Positions 13,206-20,910 of a stretch of DNA of 49,556 nucleotides are shown in pieces. The stretch's first letter is position 1. Each line of letters starts with the position of its first letter. The stretch covers positions 1 to 49,556 of the forward strand of contig CAZKRU010000027.1 of assembly GCA_964555235.1 (NCBI GenBank). Reading direction: 5' to 3'. The position numbers and the translations under genes are program-made. The stretch is from CAZKRU01 sp964555235. GTDB lineage: Bacteria > Verrucomicrobiota > Verrucomicrobiia > Methylacidiphilales > CAMAQI01. The notes beneath the pieces were generated by a model. That model did not search any database, was not told the DNA's origin, and saw only the letters and a list, made by a program, of their open reading frames with translations.

Positions 13206-13499
13206 TTATGCGTGAATGGATGAGCGGTTGGATTTGATGCCGAACAGAGAACAATCTACTGACAATTCACTGACAGTTGATCGATGTTCTACTGATTTAC
13301 TCTGGTAATAGGCTAATGAACAGAGGCTAAGTATGCCTACGATCAGCACAATGGCCACCCCACCCTTGATTTCTACAGAGAGGGGCCAGACCACCCCCCA
13401 AGGGGGGTAAAAAGTTTTTTCGAGTTTTTCATCCATACTACTCTTTATTTTAGGAAGGCTTCCGTCGGCCCTCTGTGGATGTTCATTTAGATCGTTCAT
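13206..13499 (-). CDS. Single-pass membrane protein
   Basis: The 97-aa protein has one transmembrane helix at about residues 46-65 (GGVAIVLIVGILSLCSLAYY) after a charged N-terminus. Its C-terminal coding sequence overlaps the repeat pair at 13257-13276 and the TTTACTCTGG copy at 13296, so the region may serve two purposes or the frame may be shorter. It lies 18 bases after the large terminase stop, in the same leftward operon. Confidence 0.5.
   Translation of the reverse strand: MNDLNEHPQRADGSLPKIKSSMDEKLEKTFYPPWGVVWPLSVEIKGGVAIVLIVGILSLCSLAYYQSKSVEHRSTVSELSVDCSLFGIKSNRSSIHA
13257..13305. promoter_or_regulatory. Internal copy of the att-flanking repeats
   Basis: TACTGACA at 13257-13264 and ACTGACAG at 13269-13276 are the reverse complement of the tandem TGTCAGTA repeats near both att sites. 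TTTACTCTGG follows at 13296-13305, matching the copies at 302-311 and 12211-12220. A protein that binds near attL and attR would also be expected to bind here. Confidence 0.45.
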
Positions 13500-13517
13500 A
13501 TTGGCACTTGGGTTGAG

Positions 13518-14894
13518 TTATAGGACGTTGAAACGCTTGTAAGCGGTCTGGAGGTCAGTTTTCGTTTTGGAAGGGTCTCCGCGATAACCGAGCGCGAAAT
13601 ATCGAAGCGCGTCGCACCAGTGTGAGGACCAATCATGGACCGGCTTGGTCTTCCAGACCGCATTCATGACGTCTTTCTCTTTGCGGTAGGTTTTAAGAGC
13701 TTCGACGAATTTCGGAATTTTGTTTGAAATCCAACAACGGGGGAGAATGTTTCGGACGGCTTCGATTCCATCTTCGACGCGATGTAAGGGAACTTTCCGA
13801 ATCTGCCGGAGCCCGAGAGACTGGAGGGTCTGGATTCGGGATTGGGCGACACCCATTTCGCGTTGTTGGACGTCGTGCGGGAAAAAGTGGCAAGAATACT
13901 GGTAATCGCGTTGCTTGAGAATTCCGACGTAGTGAGCGAACCCCTCACCGTAATTTTCGTAACCATCAATGAGCTTAATCTGGCCGCTGGCGGAAGTTTG
14001 CCAGAAAAGGATGATCGTGGTGTCGTGCCCGATGTCCCAACTGGTCATGACAGGGAGCACCGGATCATAGGGCACCTCGCAAATGCGCGATTGCGATTTG
14101 AGATATTCGACTTGATTGGCGTAGTAAGCGCCGGAAATTTCAGCGTTGAAGTCGCAGTAGTATTCCTGACGAATCTTAGCCTCGTCCATGTCCCCCACGC
14201 CTTGGGAGGCCATGCGCCGCTCGTTTTCGATTTCTTCATCCGTAACCACCCGGAGCCGTTTTCCGGTCTCCTGGTCGTCGTACCAAGTGTCTTCGACTGT
14301 TAGGGTTTGCGCAAACCAAGTGGGATCGGTCTTGGCGTACTCGTAAAGTTTGGCGAAATGATTGTTACCGAGCGGCGTGGAAACGAACGCCGCCCAACCT
14401 TTATTCCCACGAAGAATCGGCGAAATAGTGGTCCAAACCGCCGGATTCATGAAAGCGTATTCTGAGAAAACAACCCCCACCGGATTGGCACCGCGTAGTC
14501 GGGTCGGGTCGTCAGATCCAACAATCTGATAAATGGAGCCATTTTTAAAAATGATCTTCATTTCGTTTTGGATTACGTTGTCGATGAGTTCCTCTGGAAA
14601 TGCCTCGAGATATTTTTGGGCGGATCCGTCGGCGTGAGAGAGAGTAGTATCCCAAATCGCTCGCTTTCCGTGATTGAACTCGGGAAAAACGTGCCAGTAG
14701 GTGCCGACGCGGGACCATGGATGGAATCCGTTCGGCATACAAATACAGAAGGCCATCCAGTTGAGCATGAACAAATCCTTTCCGGAGCGCCGATGATAAT
14801 TCATCACCGCCCGATTTCCGCCTTGAATGAAGTAATCCCAGGCGGCGAGTTGGTATTCACGCGCGGGATTGCGTGGCAACGATAACTCAAACAT
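13518..14894 (-). CDS. terL: Terminase large subunit
   Basis: The 458-aa product (start MFELSLPRNPAREYQ at 14894, overlapping the small-subunit stop by 8 nt) is a large terminase of the T7-like type. The ATPase half has Walker A-like YHRRSGKD (about 32-39) and Walker B-like VGVVFSEYA, where the usual Asp-Glu pair is Ser-Glu as in related podovirus terminases. The nuclease half includes TSWDIGHDTT and a late Asp (WCDALRYFALG). It translocates and cuts DNA into the prohead. An in-frame start 42 codons upstream lies within the small-subunit gene and is rejected. Confidence 0.9.
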   Translation of the reverse strand: MFELSLPRNPAREYQLAAWDYFIQGGNRAVMNYHRRSGKDLFMLNWMAFCICMPNGFHPWSRVGTYWHVFPEFNHGKRAIWDTTLSHADGSAQKYLEAFPEELIDNVIQNEMKIIFKNGSIYQIVGSDDPTRLRGANPVGVVFSEYAFMNPAVWTTISPILRGNKGWAAFVSTPLGNNHFAKLYEYAKTDPTWFAQTLTVEDTWYDDQETGKRLRVVTDEEIENERRMASQGVGDMDEAKIRQEYYCDFNAEISGAYYANQVEYLKSQSRICEVPYDPVLPVMTSWDIGHDTTIILFWQTSASGQIKLIDGYENYGEGFAHYVGILKQRDYQYSCHFFPHDVQQREMGVAQSRIQTLQSLGLRQIRKVPLHRVEDGIEAVRNILPRCWISNKIPKFVEALKTYRKEKDVMNAVWKTKPVHDWSSHWCDALRYFALGYRGDPSKTKTDLQTAYKRFNVL

Positions 14895-15207
14895 CAATCG
14901 CCTCGACTGCTGGCTTTTTGACGAGTTTTTCGAGAAGGCGAGGATCAGAAACAGTGATATTAAAAGTGTGATTGGTCTGTTTGGGTTCCTGCCGAACGAC
15001 CGTTTTGACGGCAATTTCAATGAGCTTCCCTTGGACGGTCAGCGCTTTAATGTCCTTGGAATTTTTCGCTTTTTGATAAGTGTCATGGAATTCTTGGACG
15101 ACGTTAAAATCAAGCGCTGCTAAACCCGCCCGAAAATCGCGTGCTGTAAACTCGTCTGAATCCAGAGGCACCTGACCTCCTTTTCCGGTGATTCTTCCCT
15201 TTTTCAT
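14887..15207 (-). CDS. Probable terminase small subunit
   Basis: The 106-aa protein precedes and overlaps the large terminase gene by 8 nt. It is mainly helical (FRAGLAALDFNVVQEFHDTYQKAKNS, then IKALTVQGKLIEIAVKTVV) with a flexible C-terminus that could contact the large subunit. Position and size match small terminase subunits of T7-like phages, which recognise the phage DNA; there is no clear sequence motif. Its start overlaps the previous stop by 4 nt. Confidence 0.6.
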   Translation of the reverse strand: MKKGRITGKGGQVPLDSDEFTARDFRAGLAALDFNVVQEFHDTYQKAKNSKDIKALTVQGKLIEIAVKTVVRQEPKQTNHTFNITVSDPRLLEKLVKKPAVEAIDV

Positions 15208-15410
15208 GTTTCCATGGGGTTTTCGAGTCGGATCGCCAACAATTTTTCGTTGACCGATTCGAGGAGAACGACCAATGGCACGCGCACCGCGGGATCTGAC
15301 GTATTGGAGATTTCGCTTTGAATTTCCCGGCGAATATCGAGGAGGGCGGACTTGTAAGGATATTCGTCCTCATCCCGGCCCATGATGTAATCAAAAAACC
15401 CGGTAGCCAT
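15204..15410 (-). CDS. Small acidic protein, first in the packaging operon
   Basis: The start MATGFFDYIMG at 15410 is preferred to an in-frame ATG at 15440, because the latter lies inside the promoter (15428-15456). The 68-aa product has an acidic patch (GRDEDEYPY) and two helices. It is coupled to the small terminase by a 4-nt overlap. No family is recognised; a role in packaging is inferred from position. Confidence 0.55.
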   Translation of the reverse strand: MATGFFDYIMGRDEDEYPYKSALLDIRREIQSEISNTSDPAVRVPLVVLLESVNEKLLAIRLENPMET

Positions 15411-15427
15411 ATTTCTCATTGACAAAA

Positions 15428-15456
15428 TGTATATCACCAAACTAAGTTTGCATCAA
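15428..15456 (-). promoter_or_regulatory. Leftward late promoter with spacer palindrome
   Basis: On the minus strand TTGATG (15456-15451), a 17-nt spacer and TATACA (15433-15428) make a sigma70-type promoter for the terminase operon. The palindrome CAAACTAAGTTTG (15438-15450) fills the spacer. The same palindrome is found in the promoters before the capsid gene (19277-19289) and, with two mismatches, before the tail fibre gene (31517-31529). Confidence 0.65.
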
Positions 15457-15469
15457 TAAACTTTTAATC

Positions 15470-15886
15470 ATGCACACCCAAGAACATTATATTTCAATGG
15501 CGGCGCGTTTTGCCTTTGAGCATCTTCCGAAGCTCGAATGGAGTGAGAAGGCGATGTGCGATTGGTTGGCGTGGTACGGGCGCGATGGACGACTAGGCTT
15601 GGTGTTTTCTGATTCTGAAATTTTGGCAATGGGCGCGATTCGAGTTCTCAATAAGGCGGAAGACTCCGCTGATTTTTACGCTCACGACGAAAAAGGGGAG
15701 ATCATCTGGATTTCGCTTTTGATTGATCCCACTGGAAAATATCGATCCGCGCTTTTTGAGATGCTCATGGAGCGTGTTGGCCCTAGGCAGCATTTTGGAT
15801 ACCGCCGCGATTTTATTGGTGAGCACGATTTTCGCATCGTCGATTTTGCGAAAGTGGAACAATTCACCAAGAAAGCGGAGGTTTAA
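15470..15886 (+). CDS. Hypothetical protein at the head of the structural operon
   Basis: The 138-aa product begins the rightward morphogenesis operon. It has an alpha/beta pattern (LGLVFSDSEILAMGAIRVL, GEIIWISLLIDPTGKYRSALFEMLMERVG) vaguely like a small acyltransferase fold, but it lacks a clear acetyl-CoA loop. T7-like phages carry several small genes before the portal gene. The stop is followed by TATG of the next gene. The function is not recognised. Confidence 0.55.
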   Translation: MHTQEHYISMAARFAFEHLPKLEWSEKAMCDWLAWYGRDGRLGLVFSDSEILAMGAIRVLNKAEDSADFYAHDEKGEIIWISLLIDPTGKYRSALFEMLMERVGPRQHFGYRRDFIGEHDFRIVDFAKVEQFTKKAEV

Positions 15887-15887
15887 T

Positions 15888-16121
15888 ATGGGCGAAATTT
15901 TCGGAGGCGGATCACCAAAATCAGAACCAGCGCCAGTCATTGCGCCACCACCACCTCCTCCTCCCGTTCCAACCGACAACAGCGCCGCCGATGCCGAGCA
16001 AGCAGCGAAGGAACGGCAAATTGCGATTCGTGCGTTAGGGCGTCAGGAAACTATCAAGACTTCCAATCAAGGCGACACGAGCACGGCGCAGGTAGCTATC
16101 AAAAAGCTGACAGGCCAATAA
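15888..16121 (+). CDS. Small proline-rich structural-operon protein
   Basis: The 77-aa product starts MGEIFGGG one base after the previous stop. It has a run of seven prolines (about residues 20-26), then a helix (AADAEQAAKERQIAIRALG). Similar short Pro-rich proteins precede the portal gene in many T7-like prophages. It is probably a minor head component or assembly factor; the function is inferred from position. Confidence 0.6.
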   Translation: MGEIFGGGSPKSEPAPVIAPPPPPPPVPTDNSAADAEQAAKERQIAIRALGRQETIKTSNQGDTSTAQVAIKKLTGQ

Positions 16122-16122
16122 G

Positions 16123-17802
16123 ATGGATGTGGACGAAAATAAATCCACAGCCAAAGGAATTCTTGAGAAACATGAATATCTCAAGACCGAAAAAGCGCCG
16201 TGGGACCGTCTTTACCAAGATATTCGGGAGCTCGTCCGCCCGAACGCAAAAGACTTTTATGCGACTGACACAAATGGAATGGAACGCTCCCAGCGTATTT
16301 TTGATGATAGTCCGACATTCTTTTTAGAGACAGCAGCAGCTGGAGTTGATTCCGCGGTATTCGACCCCACTGGTCGCTTCTTTGAGATTTCAACTCGGAA
16401 CTTGAAAAGCCTTCAGGATCCGATGAAGTTGGCCTATCTGGAATCTCGAACCGAGGTTCACTATCATTATTTGAATTTACCTGAGGCGCGTTTCAACCAG
16501 AACAAGCACGAGCTTTTACTGGATCTTTTGAGCTTTGGAACGGCGGTCATGTTCCGATATTGGGACGCCAAACGACGTGTTATTCGGTTTCGATCGATCC
16601 CCCTGGCAGATTGTTACATTGATGAGAACAACGAGGGCGACGTCGACACGGTTTCCCGCGAGGTGGTTTATACGAAGCGTCAAGCGATTCAGGAATTTGG
16701 AAAAGAGAATCTTCCCGCCAAAATGTTGGAGGAAAAGAACGACAATCACAAACTCACATTCATTCATCATGTTTGCCCGCGTGAAGAATGGATTCCGAAC
16801 GCGATCAATTCTAAGTTTTTCCGGTATCAGTCGATTCACGTCTCGAAGGAATACGAGGCAGTGGTCAAGGAAAGCGGATTCCGCGCGTTCCCATATCTCG
16901 TCCCCCGATGGTATAAAATGTGCGGTGAGATTTATGGCCGTTCTCCGGTCATGAATTGCATTCAGGGAATCCGAGTGTTGCAGGCGACAAAGCGCGACAT
17001 ATTGGAGATGAGCGATTTTATTATCCGTCCTCCCATTGCTGTCGTCGATGACGCCTTAGTGGACAAAAACTTGGAATGGCTTCCTTCTCAGATTATCAAA
17101 ATTCAACCCGGCATGGGTGAAGACGCAATCAAGCCGATCAACGTCTCTGGAAATCTTTCCGTGAGTCGTGAGTTGGTGAACGATATTTTACAGATCATTT
17201 CCAAAACGCTTTACAACGATATTTTTGAGGCGGCGGATTTTGGTAATCGCGATCGCGTGACCCGGGAAGAGTCAATGAGCGTGGACAAAGCCAAACTTCG
17301 AAAACTTTCCCCCATCTACGGCCGGCTCCATGCGGAACTTTTGACGCCTCTGATCCAAGGGAATGATCTTCTCTTGCAGCAATATGAGACCGCACAGTAT
17401 CCAATTTTTTCAAATGTGCCCGTGGATATGTCCGGCGACGAACTCCAAATGACCTATATTTCTCCTGCGGCGATGGCGCAAAAGGGAGCGAAGGCGATGA
17501 ATAGCCTCCAATTCTTGCAGGTGACAGCCCCATTGATTCAGAACGATCCGACGCTTTTGGATGGTATCGACGTTAAAGGCGTTTTTCAAGATGTCGCGAT
17601 CGCTCAAAATATCGATCGTCGCCGAATCCGTCCTCCAGAACAGGTCATGGAAATTGAGGCGAATCGAGCTAAGCAGCAACAACAACAACAAATGTTGCAG
17701 GCGGCTCCCGAACTTTCTCGCGCGATGAAGGACGCATCCCAAGCGAATCTCAACAGCCAAGAGGCTGGTCTCGGGCGTCAACTTCCTTCTCTCGCATTTT
17801 GA
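16123..17802 (+). CDS. Portal (head-tail connector) protein
   Basis: The 559-aa protein matches podovirus head-tail connectors (T7 gp8 is 536 aa). Family features include the opening helix with PWDRLYQDIRELVRPN, a central block with RSPVMNCIQGIRVLQATKRDI, and the wing region with RVTREESMSVDKAKL. The C-terminal tail is Gln-rich (KQQQQQQM). Twelve copies should form the portal ring through which DNA is packaged. It sits directly before scaffold and capsid genes as in T7. Confidence 0.92.
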   Translation: MDVDENKSTAKGILEKHEYLKTEKAPWDRLYQDIRELVRPNAKDFYATDTNGMERSQRIFDDSPTFFLETAAAGVDSAVFDPTGRFFEISTRNLKSLQDPMKLAYLESRTEVHYHYLNLPEARFNQNKHELLLDLLSFGTAVMFRYWDAKRRVIRFRSIPLADCYIDENNEGDVDTVSREVVYTKRQAIQEFGKENLPAKMLEEKNDNHKLTFIHHVCPREEWIPNAINSKFFRYQSIHVSKEYEAVVKESGFRAFPYLVPRWYKMCGEIYGRSPVMNCIQGIRVLQATKRDILEMSDFIIRPPIAVVDDALVDKNLEWLPSQIIKIQPGMGEDAIKPINVSGNLSVSRELVNDILQIISKTLYNDIFEAADFGNRDRVTREESMSVDKAKLRKLSPIYGRLHAELLTPLIQGNDLLLQQYETAQYPIFSNVPVDMSGDELQMTYISPAAMAQKGAKAMNSLQFLQVTAPLIQNDPTLLDGIDVKGVFQDVAIAQNIDRRRIRPPEQVMEIEANRAKQQQQQQMLQAAPELSRAMKDASQANLNSQEAGLGRQLPSLAF

Positions 17803-17803
17803 T

Positions 17804-18031
17804 ATGTCAAAGAATCACCCAAAACAGAACACGTTCTGGAAATCTGATAAGGCGGCGGTCGTCCCGGATCCGGCTCAGGAACCCCCTTCACTCATGAATG
17901 ATGAACAAATTAAGCGGTTGGCCCTATGGATTGTGGAGGGAAGCGTTCGCGCGGCCTTAATTGGTCGATGTGGAGACGTTAGAGGAGCTGCAGCAGAAGC
18001 AAAACGAATCGCTTTAGAGATCGTAAAATGA
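17804..18031 (+). CDS. Small hypothetical structural-operon protein
   Basis: The 75-aa product has a polar N-terminus and a helical C-terminal half (DEQIKRLALWIVEGSVRAALIG... AAAEAKRIALEIV). It starts one base after the portal stop and overlaps the next gene by 4 nt. No family is recognised; its position between portal and scaffold genes suggests a head-assembly role. Confidence 0.55.
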   Translation: MSKNHPKQNTFWKSDKAAVVPDPAQEPPSLMNDEQIKRLALWIVEGSVRAALIGRCGDVRGAAAEAKRIALEIVK

Positions 18032-18417
18032 AAGAGATGGTAAAAATTCTAGGAAAAATCCTCAGCTTTGAGGATGGAAAAACTGAGATTGATCGTCAAA
18101 ACCAACGTTTAGAAAAGTACAAAGAATGCTTTTCGACGGAGGCCGGTCAATTCGTTTTAGCGGACCTCTTGGCGCAGTGCGAGCGCCGACCATACGTCCC
18201 AGGATCATCCATGCCTTTTCATGATGTGACCTTCAACATTGGCGCGAAAAGCGTCGTAGACGAAATCGTGAATACGGTGGATTTCTGCGATCAAGCCATA
18301 CTGAAACTGAACCAAGTAAAAACGGAGATACTGAATTATGAACGGAAACAACAATCCAACGCCGCCAGCGGCATCACCAGCGTCAACCCCCAATCCGGGA
18401 ACCGACCCCTCCTCTAA
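18028..18417 (+). CDS. Bbp19-like phage protein
   Basis: The 129-aa protein contains FSTEAGQFVLADLLAQC (about 35-51), the core pattern of the Bbp19-like phage domain, a small protein often found between portal and capsid genes. Its last 27 codons (18338-18417) overlap the scaffold gene in another frame. The C-terminal tail in the overlap is low-complexity, as expected if the scaffold frame constrains it. The function is unknown. Confidence 0.6.
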   Translation: MKEMVKILGKILSFEDGKTEIDRQNQRLEKYKECFSTEAGQFVLADLLAQCERRPYVPGSSMPFHDVTFNIGAKSVVDEIVNTVDFCDQAILKLNQVKTEILNYERKQQSNAASGITSVNPQSGNRPLL

Positions 18418-19258
18418 TCCAGGAAATGTCACTCCTCCGGTTACTCCTTCAGATGGAGCGCCCGTAACGAAGTCATGGGTTGAAGAGCACTTACCCCAAG
18501 AGTATCACACTGATGAAACCTTGAAACGGTTCAAGGGTATTCCTGATTTGGCGAAATCTTATTTGGATGGTCGAAAAAAATACGGCGATCCGGACAAGCT
18601 TTTGAAGCTTCCCGAAGAAGGTGACGCCAAAGGATGGTCAGAACTTTATGATAAACTCGGACGCCCAAAAACGGCGGGGGATTACGAAATTGAATCCGTT
18701 GAAGGATTGGAATATGACAAAAATCTTATTCCGAAATATCAGGAGTTTTTCCATAAACTTGATCTTCCGAAAGCCAAGGTCAAGGAATTGACTAAGGGAT
18801 ATGCCGCCATGAGGGTGGAAGAGCACAAAGCGGCAGCGGCTGCAGAACAACAAGCCCAGCAAGCGGATTTGATCAAACTTCAGGCGAGCCTTGGGGACCG
18901 TTTAGAAGTCTTCAACGATTTGACCGATCAGACGTTCCGCGCTTTGGACGAAAAACTTGGTGGTCGTTTGCTTAAAAAGCTGGAGTCCAAAGGGCTCTTG
19001 CACGATCCCGTTATTCTCGAAATGTTGGCGGAAGTTGGTCAACAGAATATCGAAGATGGAATGCGCGCGGGCCGTGGAAAGTCCACGATCAACATGGGTG
19101 CAGCGGACGCGCAAGCGGAAATCGAGTCTTTCCAGAATGATCCCGAAATGCGTGCGGCTATCTTGAACGATTCGCATCCCAAGCATCATGAAGCCAAAAA
19201 GCGACATGCAGAATTATTTGCGAAGGTTCATAAAACAGCACAGCACTCTTCGATTTGA
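18338..19258 (+). CDS. Capsid scaffolding protein
   Basis: The 306-aa protein has a disordered Pro/Ser/Thr-rich N-terminus (1-45), then the block KKYGDPDKLLKLPEEGD typical of podovirus capsid assembly proteins, a charged coiled-coil middle (about 145-180) rich in Ala and Gln, and a basic C-terminal segment. It should template prohead assembly and leave before maturation. The start overlaps the preceding gene by 80 bases; no later ATG, GTG or TTG keeps the conserved region better, so the overlap appears real. Confidence 0.8.
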   Translation: MNGNNNPTPPAASPASTPNPGTDPSSNPGNVTPPVTPSDGAPVTKSWVEEHLPQEYHTDETLKRFKGIPDLAKSYLDGRKKYGDPDKLLKLPEEGDAKGWSELYDKLGRPKTAGDYEIESVEGLEYDKNLIPKYQEFFHKLDLPKAKVKELTKGYAAMRVEEHKAAAAAEQQAQQADLIKLQASLGDRLEVFNDLTDQTFRALDEKLGGRLLKKLESKGLLHDPVILEMLAEVGQQNIEDGMRAGRGKSTINMGAADAQAEIESFQNDPEMRAAILNDSHPKHHEAKKRHAELFAKVHKTAQHSSI

Positions 19259-19267
19259 AATAAAAGT

Positions 19268-19296
19268 TTGACATAGCAAACTAAGTTTGTTATGTA
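19268..19296 (+). promoter_or_regulatory. Capsid-gene promoter with spacer palindrome
   Basis: A perfect TTGACA (19268-19273), a 17-nt spacer and TATGTA (19291-19296) form a sigma70-like promoter. The spacer contains the exact palindrome CAAACTAAGTTTG (19277-19289) found in the terminase-operon promoter. It lies just after the scaffold stop and about 210 bases before the major capsid start. Confidence 0.6.
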
Positions 19297-19318
19297 GGAA
19301 ATACTGCGGATAACTCCT

Positions 19319-19483
19319 CGTGTTGAACGAAGACCCCGCTGGGAGGCGCGAAAGCGTCCGTCTGGTCGTTTGCGTTAAGCGACAAGGCAAGACCCCCCTC
19401 ACGGGGATAACTCTCAGCCGTTGAAGGTCAGTTCAACACGTTCGAACCCAAGAAACACCTCGCGTGCGCGGGAATTGGGTTCG
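19319..19483 (+). ncRNA. Highly structured leader RNA before the capsid gene
   Basis: A 10-bp perfect stem (19319-19328 with 19431-19440) closes a domain of about 100 nt that holds smaller hairpins, including a GAAA-capped one near 19353-19366 and a CCCC/GGGG hairpin near 19393-19406. A second arm follows with a 9-bp perfect stem (19443-19451 with 19475-19483) topped by CGCG-TG-CGCG. The ribosome site AAAGGAG lies about 10 nt downstream. This is a multi-branched 5' leader of unknown class, probably controlling capsid mRNA stability or translation. Confidence 0.6.
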
Positions 19484-19504
19484 GATCAAAAAAAGGAGTT
19501 TATC

Positions 19505-20389
19505 ATGTCTTTTAATCCTACCCCCGCTTTCGTGAAGCAATACGAGAGCATGGTGACGATGGCGGCCCAACAAGAAGAGTCTCGCCTCGTCCGAACCTGT
19601 TTACAACGAAACCTCGTCGGCGAAGAGGGATACCTCGAGCAACTTGAAGGCGTTACCGTCACGGAACGCACTACACGTTTTGCGGAAGTTCCTGTCTCTG
19701 ACATCACCCACAAGAAACGCAAGTACATCACCACCACTTACGAGAACCGGCTGTTGCTGGATCCGAATGACGATGTGCAGATGCTCATCAATCGGCCTCA
19801 ACACTACGCGATGCAGCAAGCGGCGGCGTTTGCTCAGAATCGCGATTCAGTGATCATCACGAACGCGCTTGGAACGGCTTACACGGGTAAAGCCGGAACC
19901 ACGGAGGTTACGTTTGATTCTGGTCAAGTGCTTGCGGTTGATTTGGAAGTCACCTCAACGAATACGAACTTGACGATGACTAAGCTTCGTCGGGCTCGCA
20001 CAAAGCTCAAACAAGCTGAAACCCTAAAAGCGGGTCAGAAGGCTTTCTTGATTTGTACTGCGAACCAGATCGAGAATCTCCTGGAAGATTCCACGGTCAC
20101 GAGTTCGGACTTCAACACGATCAAGGCGCTCGTTGCCGGAGAACTCAATACCTACATGGGTTTTGAGTTCATTGTGACCGAGTTGCTGCCTAAGAGCGGC
20201 GACATCCGGACATGCTTGGCGTACACCGCTGACGCACTGACGTTTGTCAACAGCCGACCTCTCACAACCACCATGGATCGACTCCCGGAACGCGGAAACG
20301 TGCTCCAGGTCTATTCCTGTGAACGGTTGGGTGCAGTTCGAAACTTCGAAAACAAGATCGTTTCGATCCTCTGCGACGAAACCAAATAA
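19505..20389 (+). CDS. Major capsid protein
   Basis: The ATG at 19505 (MSFNPTPAFVKQYESM) has a strong AAAGGAG site; an in-frame ATG at 19421 lies within the structured leader. The 294-aa protein follows scaffold and precedes a decoration-like gene, as for podovirus capsid genes. Sequence features include ITHKKRKYITTTYENRLLLDPND and LAYTADALTFVNSRPLTTTMD, typical of a capsid family common in marine and soil podoviruses. Its TAA stop (20387-20389) is followed by seven open codons in frame to the next ATG, so stop readthrough would fuse it to that protein. Confidence 0.88.
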   Translation: MSFNPTPAFVKQYESMVTMAAQQEESRLVRTCLQRNLVGEEGYLEQLEGVTVTERTTRFAEVPVSDITHKKRKYITTTYENRLLLDPNDDVQMLINRPQHYAMQQAAAFAQNRDSVIITNALGTAYTGKAGTTEVTFDSGQVLAVDLEVTSTNTNLTMTKLRRARTKLKQAETLKAGQKAFLICTANQIENLLEDSTVTSSDFNTIKALVAGELNTYMGFEFIVTELLPKSGDIRTCLAYTADALTFVNSRPLTTTMDRLPERGNVLQVYSCERLGAVRNFENKIVSILCDETK

Positions 20390-20410
20390 TCAAGGAGGCA
20401 AAGAAATAAT

Positions 20411-20839
20411 ATGGCAGCTACAGGAAAATCCACTCAATTAACAAACCTTGCTTTGGTTCCTCCGACGATTCTCCGTCCGGCGGAGAGCATGGGAATCATG
20501 CGGGTAATCTCGTTCGATTACACCACGGCAGCGCTAACCATTGGTCAGTACGCTGATCTTTGCGTTATCCCGGCAGGAGCAACGATCCTTGGTGGGGCGA
20601 TTGCTCACAACGACATCGGGAATTCGATCAGTATCGGAACCGATGACGATGTGACGAAGTATCTCGGACAAACGTCCGTTGCTTCGGCAAATACGTCGCT
20701 CGTTCCGTTCGCTCACACGATTGCGCTCAGCGCAGGTCAGCGAGTGACAGCGGCGACCACTCTCGTCGCTTGTGCTCGGTCTGGCACTTGGACGGCCGGC
20801 AAGTTGCTGAAGGGTTATGTAATCGTCAGCATCGACTAA
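20411..20839 (+). CDS. Head decoration/stabilisation protein candidate
   Basis: The 142-aa protein is beta-rich and Ala/Thr/Gly-rich (DLCVIPAGATILGGAIAHND, GTWTAGKLLKGYVIV), typical of small capsid-surface proteins. It follows the major capsid gene in the same reading frame with no stop between, apart from the capsid TAA. A good AAGGAGG site allows separate translation. A strong terminator lies directly downstream. Decoration is inferred from position and composition. Confidence 0.65.
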   Translation: MAATGKSTQLTNLALVPPTILRPAESMGIMRVISFDYTTAALTIGQYADLCVIPAGATILGGAIAHNDIGNSISIGTDDDVTKYLGQTSVASANTSLVPFAHTIALSAGQRVTAATTLVACARSGTWTAGKLLKGYVIVSID

Positions 20840-20854
20840 GAAGTCTTCCGTTGG

Positions 20855-20885
20855 GGGGTGGGAGCGCATTGCTCCTGCCCCTTTT
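20855..20885 (+). terminator. Rho-independent terminator after the capsid genes
   Basis: GGGGTGGGAGC (20855-20865) pairs with GCTCCTGCCCC (20871-20881) over 11 bp, with two G-U pairs, a 5-nt loop and TTTT after it. It separates head genes from tail genes within a rightward operon, the same place as the T7 terminator downstream of gene 10. Partial readthrough must feed the tail genes unless they have their own promoter. Confidence 0.8.
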
Positions 20886-20910
20886 CGGATTCCATAAAAG
20901 GAGCTTCAAG

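Noticed and set aside
14045..14303. Rightward frames opposite the large terminase
   Set aside because: They are codon-bias shadows; the terminase frame carries the conserved motifs.
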